Assembly: GCA_965221585.1 (NCBI GenBank)
Contig: OZ244898.1
Location: 2,542,001-2,606,000, forward strand
Reading direction: 5' to 3'
Source: VXYK01 sp965221585
GTDB lineage: Bacteria > Actinomycetota > Acidimicrobiia > Acidimicrobiales > Aldehydirespiratoraceae
Length of the DNA stretch: 64,000 nt
Part shown: piece by piece, positions 26,401 to 33,627 of the stretch
How positions within the stretch are numbered: the first letter of the stretch is position 1
Layout of the letters: every line of letters begins with the position of its first letter
Notes under the pieces: model-generated
Databases searched by the model: none
Seen by the model: the letters and a program-made list of their open reading frames with translations, nothing else
What the model was told of the DNA's origin: nothing
Made by a program: the position numbers and the translations under genes

Positions 26401-26843
26401 GCAATCGGCGGTCAACCGTCGAACGGGTGGCCCGTACCGCGCTCGGATCGCAGGTCGCCCAGCAAGCATCCACCTCGGAGCACTGGCGTGAAGTCTGGGT
26501 CGCGGCAACAGTGGGTGATTGCCTCGTGGAGGGGTACATCGACCTCCTCTACCGCCAGGGTTCCGGCCTGGTTGTCGTCGACTGGAAAACGGACCACATC
26601 AGCGGCGACGACGGCATCGACGCCAAGCTCAACCGCTACCGGCTTCAGGGGGCCAGCTATGTCGCTGCCCTGGAGAAGGCCACCTCGCTGACAGTCGAAC
26701 GAATGGTGTTCGTGTTCCTCAGCGAGGACCAGCCGATTGAGCGCGACCTGCCCGACCTGCGCAGCGCAGTTGCCGAAGTCCAACAGCGAACCCACGAACT
26801 CGCGGAACTGTCAGGTCTCAACGCCCAGCATCCCGATCTGTAA
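23466..26843 (+). CDS. addA: AddA-like helicase-nuclease, UvrD superfamily
   Basis: A 1125-residue superfamily 1 helicase with a C-terminal nuclease, partner of the preceding gene in recombinational repair. Motifs in order: Walker A EAGAGTGKTRALVDRV (residues 41-56), Walker B LLLDEFQDTDPIQIE, motif III LFLVGDPKQSIYRFRRADI, motif V ILTIHGAKGLEFPI, motif VI LLYVAATRARDHLIV and the nuclease motif EGYIDLLYRQ...VVVDWKTD. Start is ATG 23466, 8 bases inside addB; the longer frame upstream is not used. A GC-rich hairpin follows the stop. Confidence 0.93.
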   Translation: MGDESKADATPDSGDAGQRLPADEAQRRRTRTERAVNLFVEAGAGTGKTRALVDRVQALVLEDGVAMETIAMITFTEKAATELRDRIRQRFEASDNPRALTALQQLDGAAVGTLHSFAQRILTEHPVEAGLPPGIEVLDEIGSQVEFEHQWQQFLDELLEDQSVARSLLSLETAGVKLDQLRSVALQLSDNWDLITERLDLAPPQPGQIDTAALVRHFDDVLELRRFCTDPSDKLYRHLERVEANRDELSSAFDEIEALFLAGDMGLQKSGAGRAVKVGRTGRKDNWQTDVDSVRSLVRSLGELCDEAVQTVTTAALEYVGARIGQFVLSTVEERRQTGRLQFHDLLVQARQLLRDKDAGAEVRASLHRQYTHLLLDEFQDTDPIQIEIAVLIATTESDTADHEWSDLEVAPGRLFLVGDPKQSIYRFRRADIGVYLAARERFVERASLTVNFRTVEPIITWINDVFSELILPEPNSQPTYVALSPHRLSSDAAGPAVAILGAEPIKAPLNAEELRAAEANDVAATVAEVLGGANPWRVEDPDQGWRDARPSDVCILLPSRISLASLERALDAHGVPYRAETSSLVYATREVRELMLTLRAISDPTDELATVASLRSFVYGCGDDDLATWRLQYDGRFSLQRAVPEEHQGHPVADALSHLNKLHNERHWLAPAELLERIIRERALLESAVATPTVRDVWRRLRFVVDQARAWTDAGGSDLRSYLEWANRQGVDNARVSETVLPETDDDSVRILTIHGAKGLEFPITVMAGMTTAFKSPQRGPAVHFPAGQPALLKISSRVASERYEDWKVFNDTMDQHERLRLLYVAATRARDHLIVCLHRVATSNRSTSATVLAEPALRSESATPFVPTDASPSPLGRATRMPLLERDQWLSQRSTAAASASRRSVVSASTLAQEVAEATDLGLNKAARNLDLPPWLKGRYGSAFGRAVHGVLQVIDLATGEGLREAAAAQATAEGVSNRRSTVERVARTALGSQVAQQASTSEHWREVWVAATVGDCLVEGYIDLLYRQGSGLVVVDWKTDHISGDDGIDAKLNRYRLQGASYVAALEKATSLTVERMVFVFLSEDQPIERDLPDLRSAVAEVQQRTHELAELSGLNAQHPDL

Positions 26844-26848
26844 CAACC

Positions 26849-26875
26849 CGGGCGGACGGCTCGCCGCCCGTTCTT
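26849..26875 (+). terminator. Probable intrinsic terminator between addA and marR
   Basis: A perfect 7-base GC stem, CGGGCGG (26849-26855) with CCGCCCG (26864-26870), 8-base loop, then TTCTTCT. It lies between convergent genes and could serve both directions, though the T-rich tail favours the plus strand. Confidence 0.6.
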
Positions 26876-27463
26876 CTAACGGCGCCGGACTCGCTCTCCT
26901 AGTTCTTCGGAGAGTCGAGCCATTCGCGTGCCCAGTTCGGCGCGCTCCGCAACATCCAGTTCTCCAATGTCGAGATCGAACGTGTCGAGCGCCAGTTCCA
27001 ATGACGAGCGTGCTCGCTCGGCGCCAGCATTCGTAAGTTCGATGAGAACTCGGCGCTTGTCTTCTGGATCAGCAACGCGGCGAATCAGCCCACGATCTTC
27101 GAGGCGACGAATAGTCTTTGTCGTACCGCCTGTGGTTTGTACAAGCCGATCAGCGATATCGCCTGCTGCGAGACGGTGTGGTGGATCCTCGAGGCGAAGT
27201 GAGCACAAGAGGGTGAACTCCGAGGTGTCAAGTCCCTCTTCGATCAAGGTGTCAGCCAACAAGACTTCGAGTTGACGCCCAGTCCTGAATGTCCACAGCA
27301 GAACTTCAAACGTGGGGCGATGCCGCTCCCCGACCAATGGCACCAACGATCCGATAGCAGTGCTCCAACTATGGTCACCGGCCGATCGGTTACGCGTGCC
27401 CGCAGCCGGACTCAGCGGTTCCGACGTTTCGGAGCCTGACTCATCTGAATTCTCGTCCAGCAC
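26876..27463 (-). CDS. MarR-family transcriptional regulator
   Basis: A 195-residue winged-helix regulator with a disordered N-terminal stretch of about 50 residues. The HTH and wing are visible in LAAGDIADRLVQTTGGTTKTIRRLEDRGLIRRVADPEDKRRVLIELTNAG (about residues 98-147, typical MarR spacing). It is divergent from a cytochrome P450 gene across a 135-base gap that holds three palindromes placed around a strong P450 promoter, so it probably represses the P450 gene until a ligand, such as a lipid or aromatic acid, binds. GTG start 27463; a shorter start within the acidic N-terminus is possible. Confidence 0.9.
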   Translation of the reverse strand: MLDENSDESGSETSEPLSPAAGTRNRSAGDHSWSTAIGSLVPLVGERHRPTFEVLLWTFRTGRQLEVLLADTLIEEGLDTSEFTLLCSLRLEDPPHRLAAGDIADRLVQTTGGTTKTIRRLEDRGLIRRVADPEDKRRVLIELTNAGAERARSSLELALDTFDLDIGELDVAERAELGTRMARLSEELGERVRRR

Positions 27464-27529
27464 ATCAACAGGCTAGCCAGGTTGCCTGTCTCGCCTCAAA
27501 GAGACACCCATCATCCGGGGTTCAATTAT

Positions 27530-27585
27530 TTCCCAGGAAGGGGGTTGACGTGACTTCCCAGGAAGATATAATACTTCTCAGGAAG
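27530..27585 (+). promoter_or_regulatory. P450 promoter with three palindromic operator copies
   Basis: TTGACG (27545-27550), a 16-base spacer and TATAAT (27567-27572) make a near-consensus promoter. Three copies of the palindrome TTCC-CA-GGAA lie at 27530-27539 (before -35), 27554-27565 (in the spacer, extended to CTTCC-CA-GGAAG) and 27574-27585 (after -10, one mismatch). Centres are 25 and 20 bases apart. The third copy also supplies the GGAAGG ribosome site. Confidence 0.82.
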
Positions 27586-27598
27586 GTACCCCAAGCAC

Positions 27599-28948
27599 AT
27601 GGCCATCACCACCCAGACAAGCTCTGAAGTCCGCTTCGAGGACATCGACCTCACCGATGTCGAGGTCTTCGCTGATCGCTGCCCCCACGACTGGTTCACT
27701 TTTCTGCGCCAAAACGCCCCCGTCTGGAAGCACCCCGGCACCGAGCCTTCCGACAACGAACCGTTCTGGTGCGTCACGTCCTATGAACACATCCAACAGG
27801 TCCACCGGTCCGGAACGCTGTTCAGCCACCAGACTGGCCCGGGCCGCGACGGTTGCGGCGGTATCTCCCTTAGAGACCAAGAACCCATAAAGGGTCCCGG
27901 CCTGCAGATGGTGATGACCGACCCGCCCGCGCACACGCGCTATCGCAAGCTTGTCAACAGAGGTTTCACACCGCGTGTGGTGAACCGTCTCACCGATGCG
28001 TTCCGGTTGCGCACCACAGCAATCCTCGACCGGATAACTCCGCTCGGCTCGTGTGACTTCATAACGTCAATCGCCGCTGAACTTCCACTGATCGCGATAG
28101 CAGAGATCGTCGGTGTGCCCGAGGAAGATCGAGCCAAGTTGTTTGACTGGAGCAACCGGGCCATCGGCGGGCACGACGACTTGGACGACGGGTACACAGC
28201 CCTGCTCGAAATGGGGATCTACGCTCACGGGTTGACCGAACACAAACGCCAACAACCCGCCGACGACCTGTGGACCAAGCTCACTGAGGCTGTGGTGACC
28301 ATGGAGGACGGCTCAAGGGTGGAGTTGACCGAGACAGAACGGGATCTCTTCTTCATCCTCTTGATCGTGGCCGGCAACGAGACCACCCGCAACAGCATCT
28401 CCAAGGGCATGCTCGCCTTCTTGGAACACCCCGATCAGTGGCAACGTTGGCTCGCGCACCCGGAACTGGCCAACACAATGGTCGACGAAGTGCTGCGCTA
28501 CACCAGCCCAGTCAACTACTTCAGGCGGACCGCCACAGAAGACACCATGCTCGGCGGTCAGCACATCGCTGCGGGCGAGAAAGTCACGTTGTGGTACCCC
28601 TCCGGCAACCGCGACGAAGCCGAGTTCGGGCCGACGGCAGACTCCTTCGACATCGGACGCACCCCCAACCACCACATGGCCTTCGGTGCCGGTGGAGCGC
28701 ACTTCTGCCTCGGCGCGAACTTGGCGAAACTGGAAATCAAGATCATCTTCGAAGAACTCGCCAAACGAACCCCCGACATCCGCCTTTGCGGGAAGCCCGA
28801 ACGGCTCCGCGCCAACCTCGTCGACAGCATTTGGCGAATGCCCGTCGAATTCACCCCGAGCCCAGCGTCGCTCGAGACAGAAGGCACCAACGGGCACCGA
28901 ACCTTAGACGATCTGACCGGCGCGACCTGCCCAGTAGGGGTCCTTTAG
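27599..28948 (+). CDS. Cytochrome P450 (CYP125/142-like family member)
   Basis: A 449-residue soluble bacterial P450. The I-helix oxygen-activation motif is AGNETTRN, the K-helix ExxR is in DEVLRYTSP, and the heme-binding loop is FGAGGAHFCLGANLA with the thiolate Cys. Overall pattern (DPPAHTRYRKLVNRGFTP, YTSPVNYFRRTA) resembles actinobacterial P450s that hydroxylate steroid or fatty side chains; the substrate is inferred. It is controlled by the promoter just upstream, with MarR divergent. The last 45 bases overlap the opposing acyl-CoA ligase gene. Confidence 0.93.
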   Translation: MAITTQTSSEVRFEDIDLTDVEVFADRCPHDWFTFLRQNAPVWKHPGTEPSDNEPFWCVTSYEHIQQVHRSGTLFSHQTGPGRDGCGGISLRDQEPIKGPGLQMVMTDPPAHTRYRKLVNRGFTPRVVNRLTDAFRLRTTAILDRITPLGSCDFITSIAAELPLIAIAEIVGVPEEDRAKLFDWSNRAIGGHDDLDDGYTALLEMGIYAHGLTEHKRQQPADDLWTKLTEAVVTMEDGSRVELTETERDLFFILLIVAGNETTRNSISKGMLAFLEHPDQWQRWLAHPELANTMVDEVLRYTSPVNYFRRTATEDTMLGGQHIAAGEKVTLWYPSGNRDEAEFGPTADSFDIGRTPNHHMAFGAGGAHFCLGANLAKLEIKIIFEELAKRTPDIRLCGKPERLRANLVDSIWRMPVEFTPSPASLETEGTNGHRTLDDLTGATCPVGVL

Positions 28949-30466
28949 TCGACGTTTGTAGAGCTTGCCGTTGGGGTCGCGGGGCATGTCGGTCGTGTAG
29001 TCGATCGACCGCGGCAGCTTCTGTTTGGCAATCTGGGTGCCGAGCCAACTGAGGATGGCTCCGGTGGTCTCGTCGCCTGGTTCCCAACCGGCGGTCAATT
29101 CGACAGTCGCCTTGATCTCCTCGCCGGTGTCGGGATTGGGGATCCCGAACACGGCCACATCTGCGACCGCTTCGTGCTGCACCAGCGCTCCCTCGATCTC
29201 CGCAGGATAGATGTTGACCCCGCCGACAATGATCATGTCGTTGGCCCGGTCGTTGAGGAACAGGAACCCGTCATCGTCGATGTAGCCGATGTCGCCGACC
29301 GTGAAGAAGCCCCGCAGGCGGCTCTTCTCGGTCTTCTCCCGGTCGCCCTTGTATTCGAAAGTGTTGCCCGGCATCTTCATGTAGACGGTGCCCGACTCAA
29401 AGGGCGGTAGTTCGTTTCCGTCCCCGTCAACAACAATCACCTCCGCACCGGGCCACGGCTTTCCTACCGTCCCGGGCTTGGCGAGCCATTCCTGGGGACC
29501 GACGATCGTCCCGCCCCCCTCGGTCGCTGCGTAGTACTCCCAAATGGAGTCTCCCCACCATTCGATCATCCTGCGCTTCGTCTCGATCGGACACGGAGCC
29601 GCGGCGTGGACCATGCAGCGCAACGACGACACGTCATACGACTCGCGAACCTCGTCGGGAAGCTGCAGCAACCGGTTGAACATGGTCGGAACCATGTGTG
29701 AATGGGTCACGCGATATCGCTCGATTCGCTCCAGCAGACCCTCGGGGGTCCAGCGATCCATGAGGACCACAGTGTGGCCCATGTGCAGCGACATCGTCGT
29801 CCAGTTGTTGACAGCGGTGTGGTATGTGGGTGCCTGGGTGATCTGCACATTGTCGTCGTGGGGCATCGTTCCAAAGAGCATGAAAAGGCCTCCGGAACCA
29901 GCGGAGATCTCATCGACATCGCCGTCCGCCAGAGCACGTCTCACGCCTTTGGGGCGCCCGGTGGTTCCCGACGTGTAGAACATGTAGGAGCCCGGGCAGA
30001 GGTCCTCGGGACGTTCACCCGACTGGTCGCAGGTCAAATCGCCGAAGGGCCTGAATCCCTCCACCGGACCGACAGAGAAGCGATTGGACGCCGGCGTGGC
30101 ACAGTCGCCGAGCACCCGCTCGACCTCAGCCTCGAACCGGCTCGACACGATCAGGGCCTTGGTCTCAGCGTCGTTGACTATGTAGCTGATCTCGGGCCCG
30201 ACGAGATGCCAGTTGATCGTCGTCACGAAGAAGCCTGCTTGGAACGCTGCGAGGCACACTGCCACCTGTTCGAAGCTGTTGGGCAGCACGGTCGTCACCT
30301 GATCGCCCTTCGCCAACCCCGCGGCTCGCAAGCCGTGGACGATCCTGTTGGTGAGGTGGTACAGCTCGCCGTAGGTCATCTGGTTGTGGTCCGGGTCGAC
30401 AACAGCGAGATGGTCGGGGTCGGCTTCGGCGATCTTCCAGAATCCTGTGATATCGGTGTTGGCCAT
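28904..30466 (-). CDS. AMP-dependent acyl-CoA synthetase (FadD-like)
   Basis: A 520-residue adenylate-forming ligase that activates a carboxylic acid to its CoA ester. The P-loop is MFYTSGTTGRPKGVRR, followed by YYAATEGGG, a hinge NDRANDMIIVGGVNIYPAEIE and the C-terminal catalytic lysine in PRDPNGKLYKRRL. Start is ATG 30466; a 31-codon longer frame runs through a GCGATCGC-rich repeat and is unlikely. The 3' end overlaps the convergent P450 gene by 45 bases. Possible role: activating the oxidised product of the P450. Confidence 0.92.
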   Translation of the reverse strand: MANTDITGFWKIAEADPDHLAVVDPDHNQMTYGELYHLTNRIVHGLRAAGLAKGDQVTTVLPNSFEQVAVCLAAFQAGFFVTTINWHLVGPEISYIVNDAETKALIVSSRFEAEVERVLGDCATPASNRFSVGPVEGFRPFGDLTCDQSGERPEDLCPGSYMFYTSGTTGRPKGVRRALADGDVDEISAGSGGLFMLFGTMPHDDNVQITQAPTYHTAVNNWTTMSLHMGHTVVLMDRWTPEGLLERIERYRVTHSHMVPTMFNRLLQLPDEVRESYDVSSLRCMVHAAAPCPIETKRRMIEWWGDSIWEYYAATEGGGTIVGPQEWLAKPGTVGKPWPGAEVIVVDGDGNELPPFESGTVYMKMPGNTFEYKGDREKTEKSRLRGFFTVGDIGYIDDDGFLFLNDRANDMIIVGGVNIYPAEIEGALVQHEAVADVAVFGIPNPDTGEEIKATVELTAGWEPGDETTGAILSWLGTQIAKQKLPRSIDYTTDMPRDPNGKLYKRRLKDPYWAGRAGQIV

Positions 30467-30490
30467 GGTGCAGATGATCCTGCCCAAAAC

Positions 30491-30548
30491 GCGATCGCGC
30501 CAATCCGCGGCGGTCGCGCTGATCCGACGCGCGATCGCGCTGATCCGC
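30491..30548. repeat. Three imperfect 18-base repeats upstream of the acyl-CoA ligase gene
   Basis: Units start at 30491, 30510 and 30531, of the form GCGATCGCGCTGATCCGC, in the 139-base divergent gap. The palindrome GCGATCGC occurs twice. A 17-base stretch (30533-30549) recurs exactly at 48135-48151, also upstream of a gene. Possible operators or a small dispersed repeat. Confidence 0.6.
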
Positions 30549-30605
30549 CAACCGATCATCAGCGGATGCGGCTAGTTGCCCACCCTGGTGGCTACTGTGA
30601 AATCC

Positions 30606-31433
30606 ATGGCTGACGATCGCCCGCTCGAAGAACAGATACGTCTGGAGTACCGAGGCAAGGTGGCGTGGGTGACCATTGACCGCCCCCAAGTAGGCAACGC
30701 TCTGAGCCCGCCGTGTCGGGACCGCATCCGCGACATCTTCAAGGCGTTCAACACCAACCATCGGGCGCGGGCGGTCGTGCTTACCGCCACCGGCGACAAG
30801 CTGTTCTGCGCCGGCGCCGACCTCAGCCACAGCTCCCAAACCGATCGGGCGACTGATACCCCGGAGCAGGTGGTCGGTGACCCGCGCCGCATGATGCTCG
30901 ACGGCCAGTACACGCTGTTCCCTGCCATCTTGGACTGCGATGTCCCGGTGATCGCCGCGGTCAACGGCACCGCAGCCGGGATGGGCGCGCATCTAGCCCT
31001 GGCCTGCGATCTTGTGGTCTGTTCCGAGCGGGCCAAGTTCGTGGAGGTTTTTGCCCGCCGGGGGTTGGTGCCAGATGCGCTCGGACCATGGTTGCTGCCC
31101 CGCATCATCGGTGTCCGTCGCACCATGGAACTGATGCTCTTCGCCGAGGACCTGCACGCGGACAAGGCTCTTGAATGGGGACTCATAAACAGAGTCGTCG
31201 GCCACGATCAACTGGAATCCGCGGCAAACGACTGGGCCGAACGGCTGGCCGCTGGACCTACCCGCTCATTTGCCTTCACCAAATGGCTGGTCAACCAGAG
31301 CCTCGACAGCGACAGAGCCACGATGGCCCAGAACGAAGCACTCGCGGTGGAACTGAACACCTACACCGCCGACTCCCAAGAAGGCGTCGCCAGTTTCCGG
31401 GAGCGGCGTGAGCCCGAATGGAAGGGTTACTGA
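30606..31433 (+). CDS. Enoyl-CoA hydratase/isomerase family protein
   Basis: A 275-residue crotonase-fold protein that would hydrate or isomerise enoyl-CoA. Oxyanion-hole segments are FCAGADLSH and NGTAAGMGAHLALACDLVV; the active-site loop reads VFARRGLVPDALGPWLLPR, with Asp rather than the second glutamate of classic hydratases, so an isomerase or other crotonase chemistry is possible. ATG 30606 is preferred over TTG 30576. Its stop overlaps that of the convergent P450 gene by 7 bases. Confidence 0.9.
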   Translation: MADDRPLEEQIRLEYRGKVAWVTIDRPQVGNALSPPCRDRIRDIFKAFNTNHRARAVVLTATGDKLFCAGADLSHSSQTDRATDTPEQVVGDPRRMMLDGQYTLFPAILDCDVPVIAAVNGTAAGMGAHLALACDLVVCSERAKFVEVFARRGLVPDALGPWLLPRIIGVRRTMELMLFAEDLHADKALEWGLINRVVGHDQLESAANDWAERLAAGPTRSFAFTKWLVNQSLDSDRATMAQNEALAVELNTYTADSQEGVASFRERREPEWKGY

Positions 31434-32626
31434 AACTCCACGATCAGGCGCTCGACGCCACGGATGGTAATACGCGGTCGCCATGCCTCCTCGCTGATCG
31501 ACCAACTCTGGTAGCGGTTCAGCAGGCGTTCGAGCACGACTTGGCCCTCCAGCCGTGCCAGGGCAGCTCCGAGGCAGAAGTGGATACCGGATCCGAACGA
31601 GAGCAGTTGGTTGTCGCTGCGGGTGATGTCGAAGCTGTCGGGATCACGGCAAACCGATGGATCGCGATTCGCTGCGGCCAGCAGCATGATGGTTGACGAA
31701 CCCTCCGGGATTGTGATGTCACCGACTTCGATATCTGCGAAGACGTAGCGCCCATCGACCTGCACAGGCGGGTCGTAGCGCAGCACCTCTTCCACCGTCG
31801 CAGCGATGAGCGACTGATCTTCTCGGAGCAGCTTCAACTGGTCCGGGTGGGCGACCAGCGCCCGCACCATGTTGCTCAACAATTGTGTGGTCGTCTCGAA
31901 ACCGGCGGCGTAGATCAGCAACACGTTGGAGATCACTTCGTCCTCACTCAGCCGGTCCTCGCCGTCGCTGGCCTGGATCAAACCGGTGAGCAGATCATCT
32001 TGAGGATCAGCTCGCCGCGTCTTGATCAACTCCGCGAGGTATTCCCGTGTTTGTAGCGCTGCTGCTTCTGCTCTGACGATCTCTTCAGCGCTGGACACGG
32101 GTTCGAGCGAAGCGGTCAAATCGGCGATGAAAGGCCGGAGCCAGTCACGATCGGCTTGCGGCACGCCCACCAGCGCGCTGATCACATTTGCGGGCAATGG
32201 GAAGGCCACACATTCGACAAAGTCCCCGCTGCCACCGAGGTCGTCAAGGAGTCCGTCGGTCATGGCCGTCACCTCGGGGCGCAACCGCTCGACTCTGCGC
32301 GGTGTGAAGGCCCGGCTGACGAGGCCACGAATCCGGGTGTGATCCGGTGGATTCAGAAACAACATCGAGACCGTTTCGCTGTCGACCTGCCGACGGGGAC
32401 TGCCGTCAATCGATACAGGGCCGATGGACTGTTGATCCGGTGGACTGCCGCAGCGGGGATCCCTCAGGAGGTTCCTGGCATTCTCGAACTCAGAGATGAC
32501 CCAGGTACCGGAAGTTTGGGTACGAAACAACGGCGCTGTCTCGCGAAGCTCGCGGTAGAGCGGGTATGGGTCAGCGATCGCCGATGGATCAAGCATCAAG
32601 GTGAGCAGCAGGTCGTCGGGAGTCAT
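31427..32626 (-). CDS. Cytochrome P450 (second, CYP107-like)
   Basis: A 399-residue P450 with I-helix AGFETTTQ, ExxR in VEEVLRYDPPVQ and the heme loop FGSGIHFCLGAALARLEG. The typical LNPPDHTRIRGLVSRAFTPR segment is present. Closer in pattern to CYP107-type soluble P450s than to the one at 27599. Its ATG overlaps the stop of the pseudouridine-phosphate glycosidase by 4 bases (ATGA), so the two are cotranscribed and translationally coupled, a pairing I cannot explain. Substrate unknown. Confidence 0.93.
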   Translation of the reverse strand: MTPDDLLLTLMLDPSAIADPYPLYRELRETAPLFRTQTSGTWVISEFENARNLLRDPRCGSPPDQQSIGPVSIDGSPRRQVDSETVSMLFLNPPDHTRIRGLVSRAFTPRRVERLRPEVTAMTDGLLDDLGGSGDFVECVAFPLPANVISALVGVPQADRDWLRPFIADLTASLEPVSSAEEIVRAEAAALQTREYLAELIKTRRADPQDDLLTGLIQASDGEDRLSEDEVISNVLLIYAAGFETTTQLLSNMVRALVAHPDQLKLLREDQSLIAATVEEVLRYDPPVQVDGRYVFADIEVGDITIPEGSSTIMLLAAANRDPSVCRDPDSFDITRSDNQLLSFGSGIHFCLGAALARLEGQVVLERLLNRYQSWSISEEAWRPRITIRGVERLIVEFQ

Positions 32627-33564
32627 CGTGGCGAAACGTTACTGGGATAACGGGCCAGCGCCGCAGCGATCTCCGCGGCGACTCGGGCATTGCCTTGTGC
32701 CAAGGCCAGGTTGGCGTTGACGCTGAGGCCGTCGGTAGCGGAGGCGATCGCATCGAGAAGTACTGGCGTGACCGCCGGACCACGCAGGTCCCGCTGCTCG
32801 ATGAGAGCCAGTGCCGAGTCGAGCGCGTCCTTGATCTGCTCCGGGTCGAGTTCCGCGCTCTCGCTGATCGGATTGACAACCAGGATTCCGCCCGGATGAC
32901 CCACCGCGGCCGCGCCGCGCAACATCGTCGCCACCTCGTCGCCGTCGTCGACCACCGTCGGCACTTCGAGCCCGCTGTCGCGCACATAGAACGCGGGGAA
33001 GCGATCCGTCCGCCAACCGACCACCGGCACACCGAGCGACTCCAGATACTCGAGCGTGCGCGCCAGGTCCAGGAACGCCTTGGCACCCGAGGACACCGTC
33101 ACCACCGGGTGACGGGACAGTGCGACAAGGTCGCCGCTCACGTCGCCACTCGCTTCGACACCGCGATGAACGCCACCGATCCCTCCAGTCGCGAACACCT
33201 CGATTCCTGCACGCGCCGCCAGGGTCAGCGCTGCGCTCACGGTCGTCACTCCAACATCGAGTCCGCCCGACACAGCATGAGCCAAGTCACGCGCCGCAAC
33301 CTTGTTCGCGCCGGCCAGCACTCGATCAAGGTCAGCTGCCTCGACCCCCACGACGGCCACACCGTCGATCACCGCGGTCAGCGCAGGGACTGCTCCGCCA
33401 TCGCGGACCGCCGCCGCGCAGCGTTCGAAGCACTCCCGATTGGCCGGGGAAGGCAGACCCAGGCGACTGAAGATCGTCGACTCCAGAGCCACCACGCGCC
33501 GATGCCCCGACAAGGCTGCGCCGACTTCTTCGCCAACTCGAAAGAACCTCGCGTGTCCGGCCAC
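32623..33564 (-). CDS. psuG: Pseudouridine-5'-phosphate glycosidase
   Basis: A 313-residue PsuG/IndA-family enzyme that splits pseudouridine 5'-phosphate into uracil and ribose 5-phosphate. Family segments visible: ALESTIFSRLGLPSPAN (normally ALESTIISHG...), PALTAVIDG, ANKVAARDLAHAVSGGLDVGVTTVSAAL, FATGGIGGVHRG, TVSSGAKAFLDLARTLEYLESLGVPVVGW. No pseudouridine kinase (PsuK) is next to it. It is coupled to the downstream P450 gene. Divergent from the acyl-CoA ligase gene at 33628 over 63 bases. Confidence 0.93.
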   Translation of the reverse strand: MAGHARFFRVGEEVGAALSGHRRVVALESTIFSRLGLPSPANRECFERCAAAVRDGGAVPALTAVIDGVAVVGVEAADLDRVLAGANKVAARDLAHAVSGGLDVGVTTVSAALTLAARAGIEVFATGGIGGVHRGVEASGDVSGDLVALSRHPVVTVSSGAKAFLDLARTLEYLESLGVPVVGWRTDRFPAFYVRDSGLEVPTVVDDGDEVATMLRGAAAVGHPGGILVVNPISESAELDPEQIKDALDSALALIEQRDLRGPAVTPVLLDAIASATDGLSVNANLALAQGNARVAAEIAAALARYPSNVSPR

Positions 33565-33627
33565 AACGAGAGCCTATGGACTGTAGCGGGTAGGCAGACA
33601 CTGCTCGATTGCGCTATCAATTACCCC

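Noticed and set aside
32695..33627. N-terminal extension of the acyl-CoA ligase from 32695
   Set aside because: It is antisense to psuG over almost its whole length; ligase-like sequence starts at GTG 33628.
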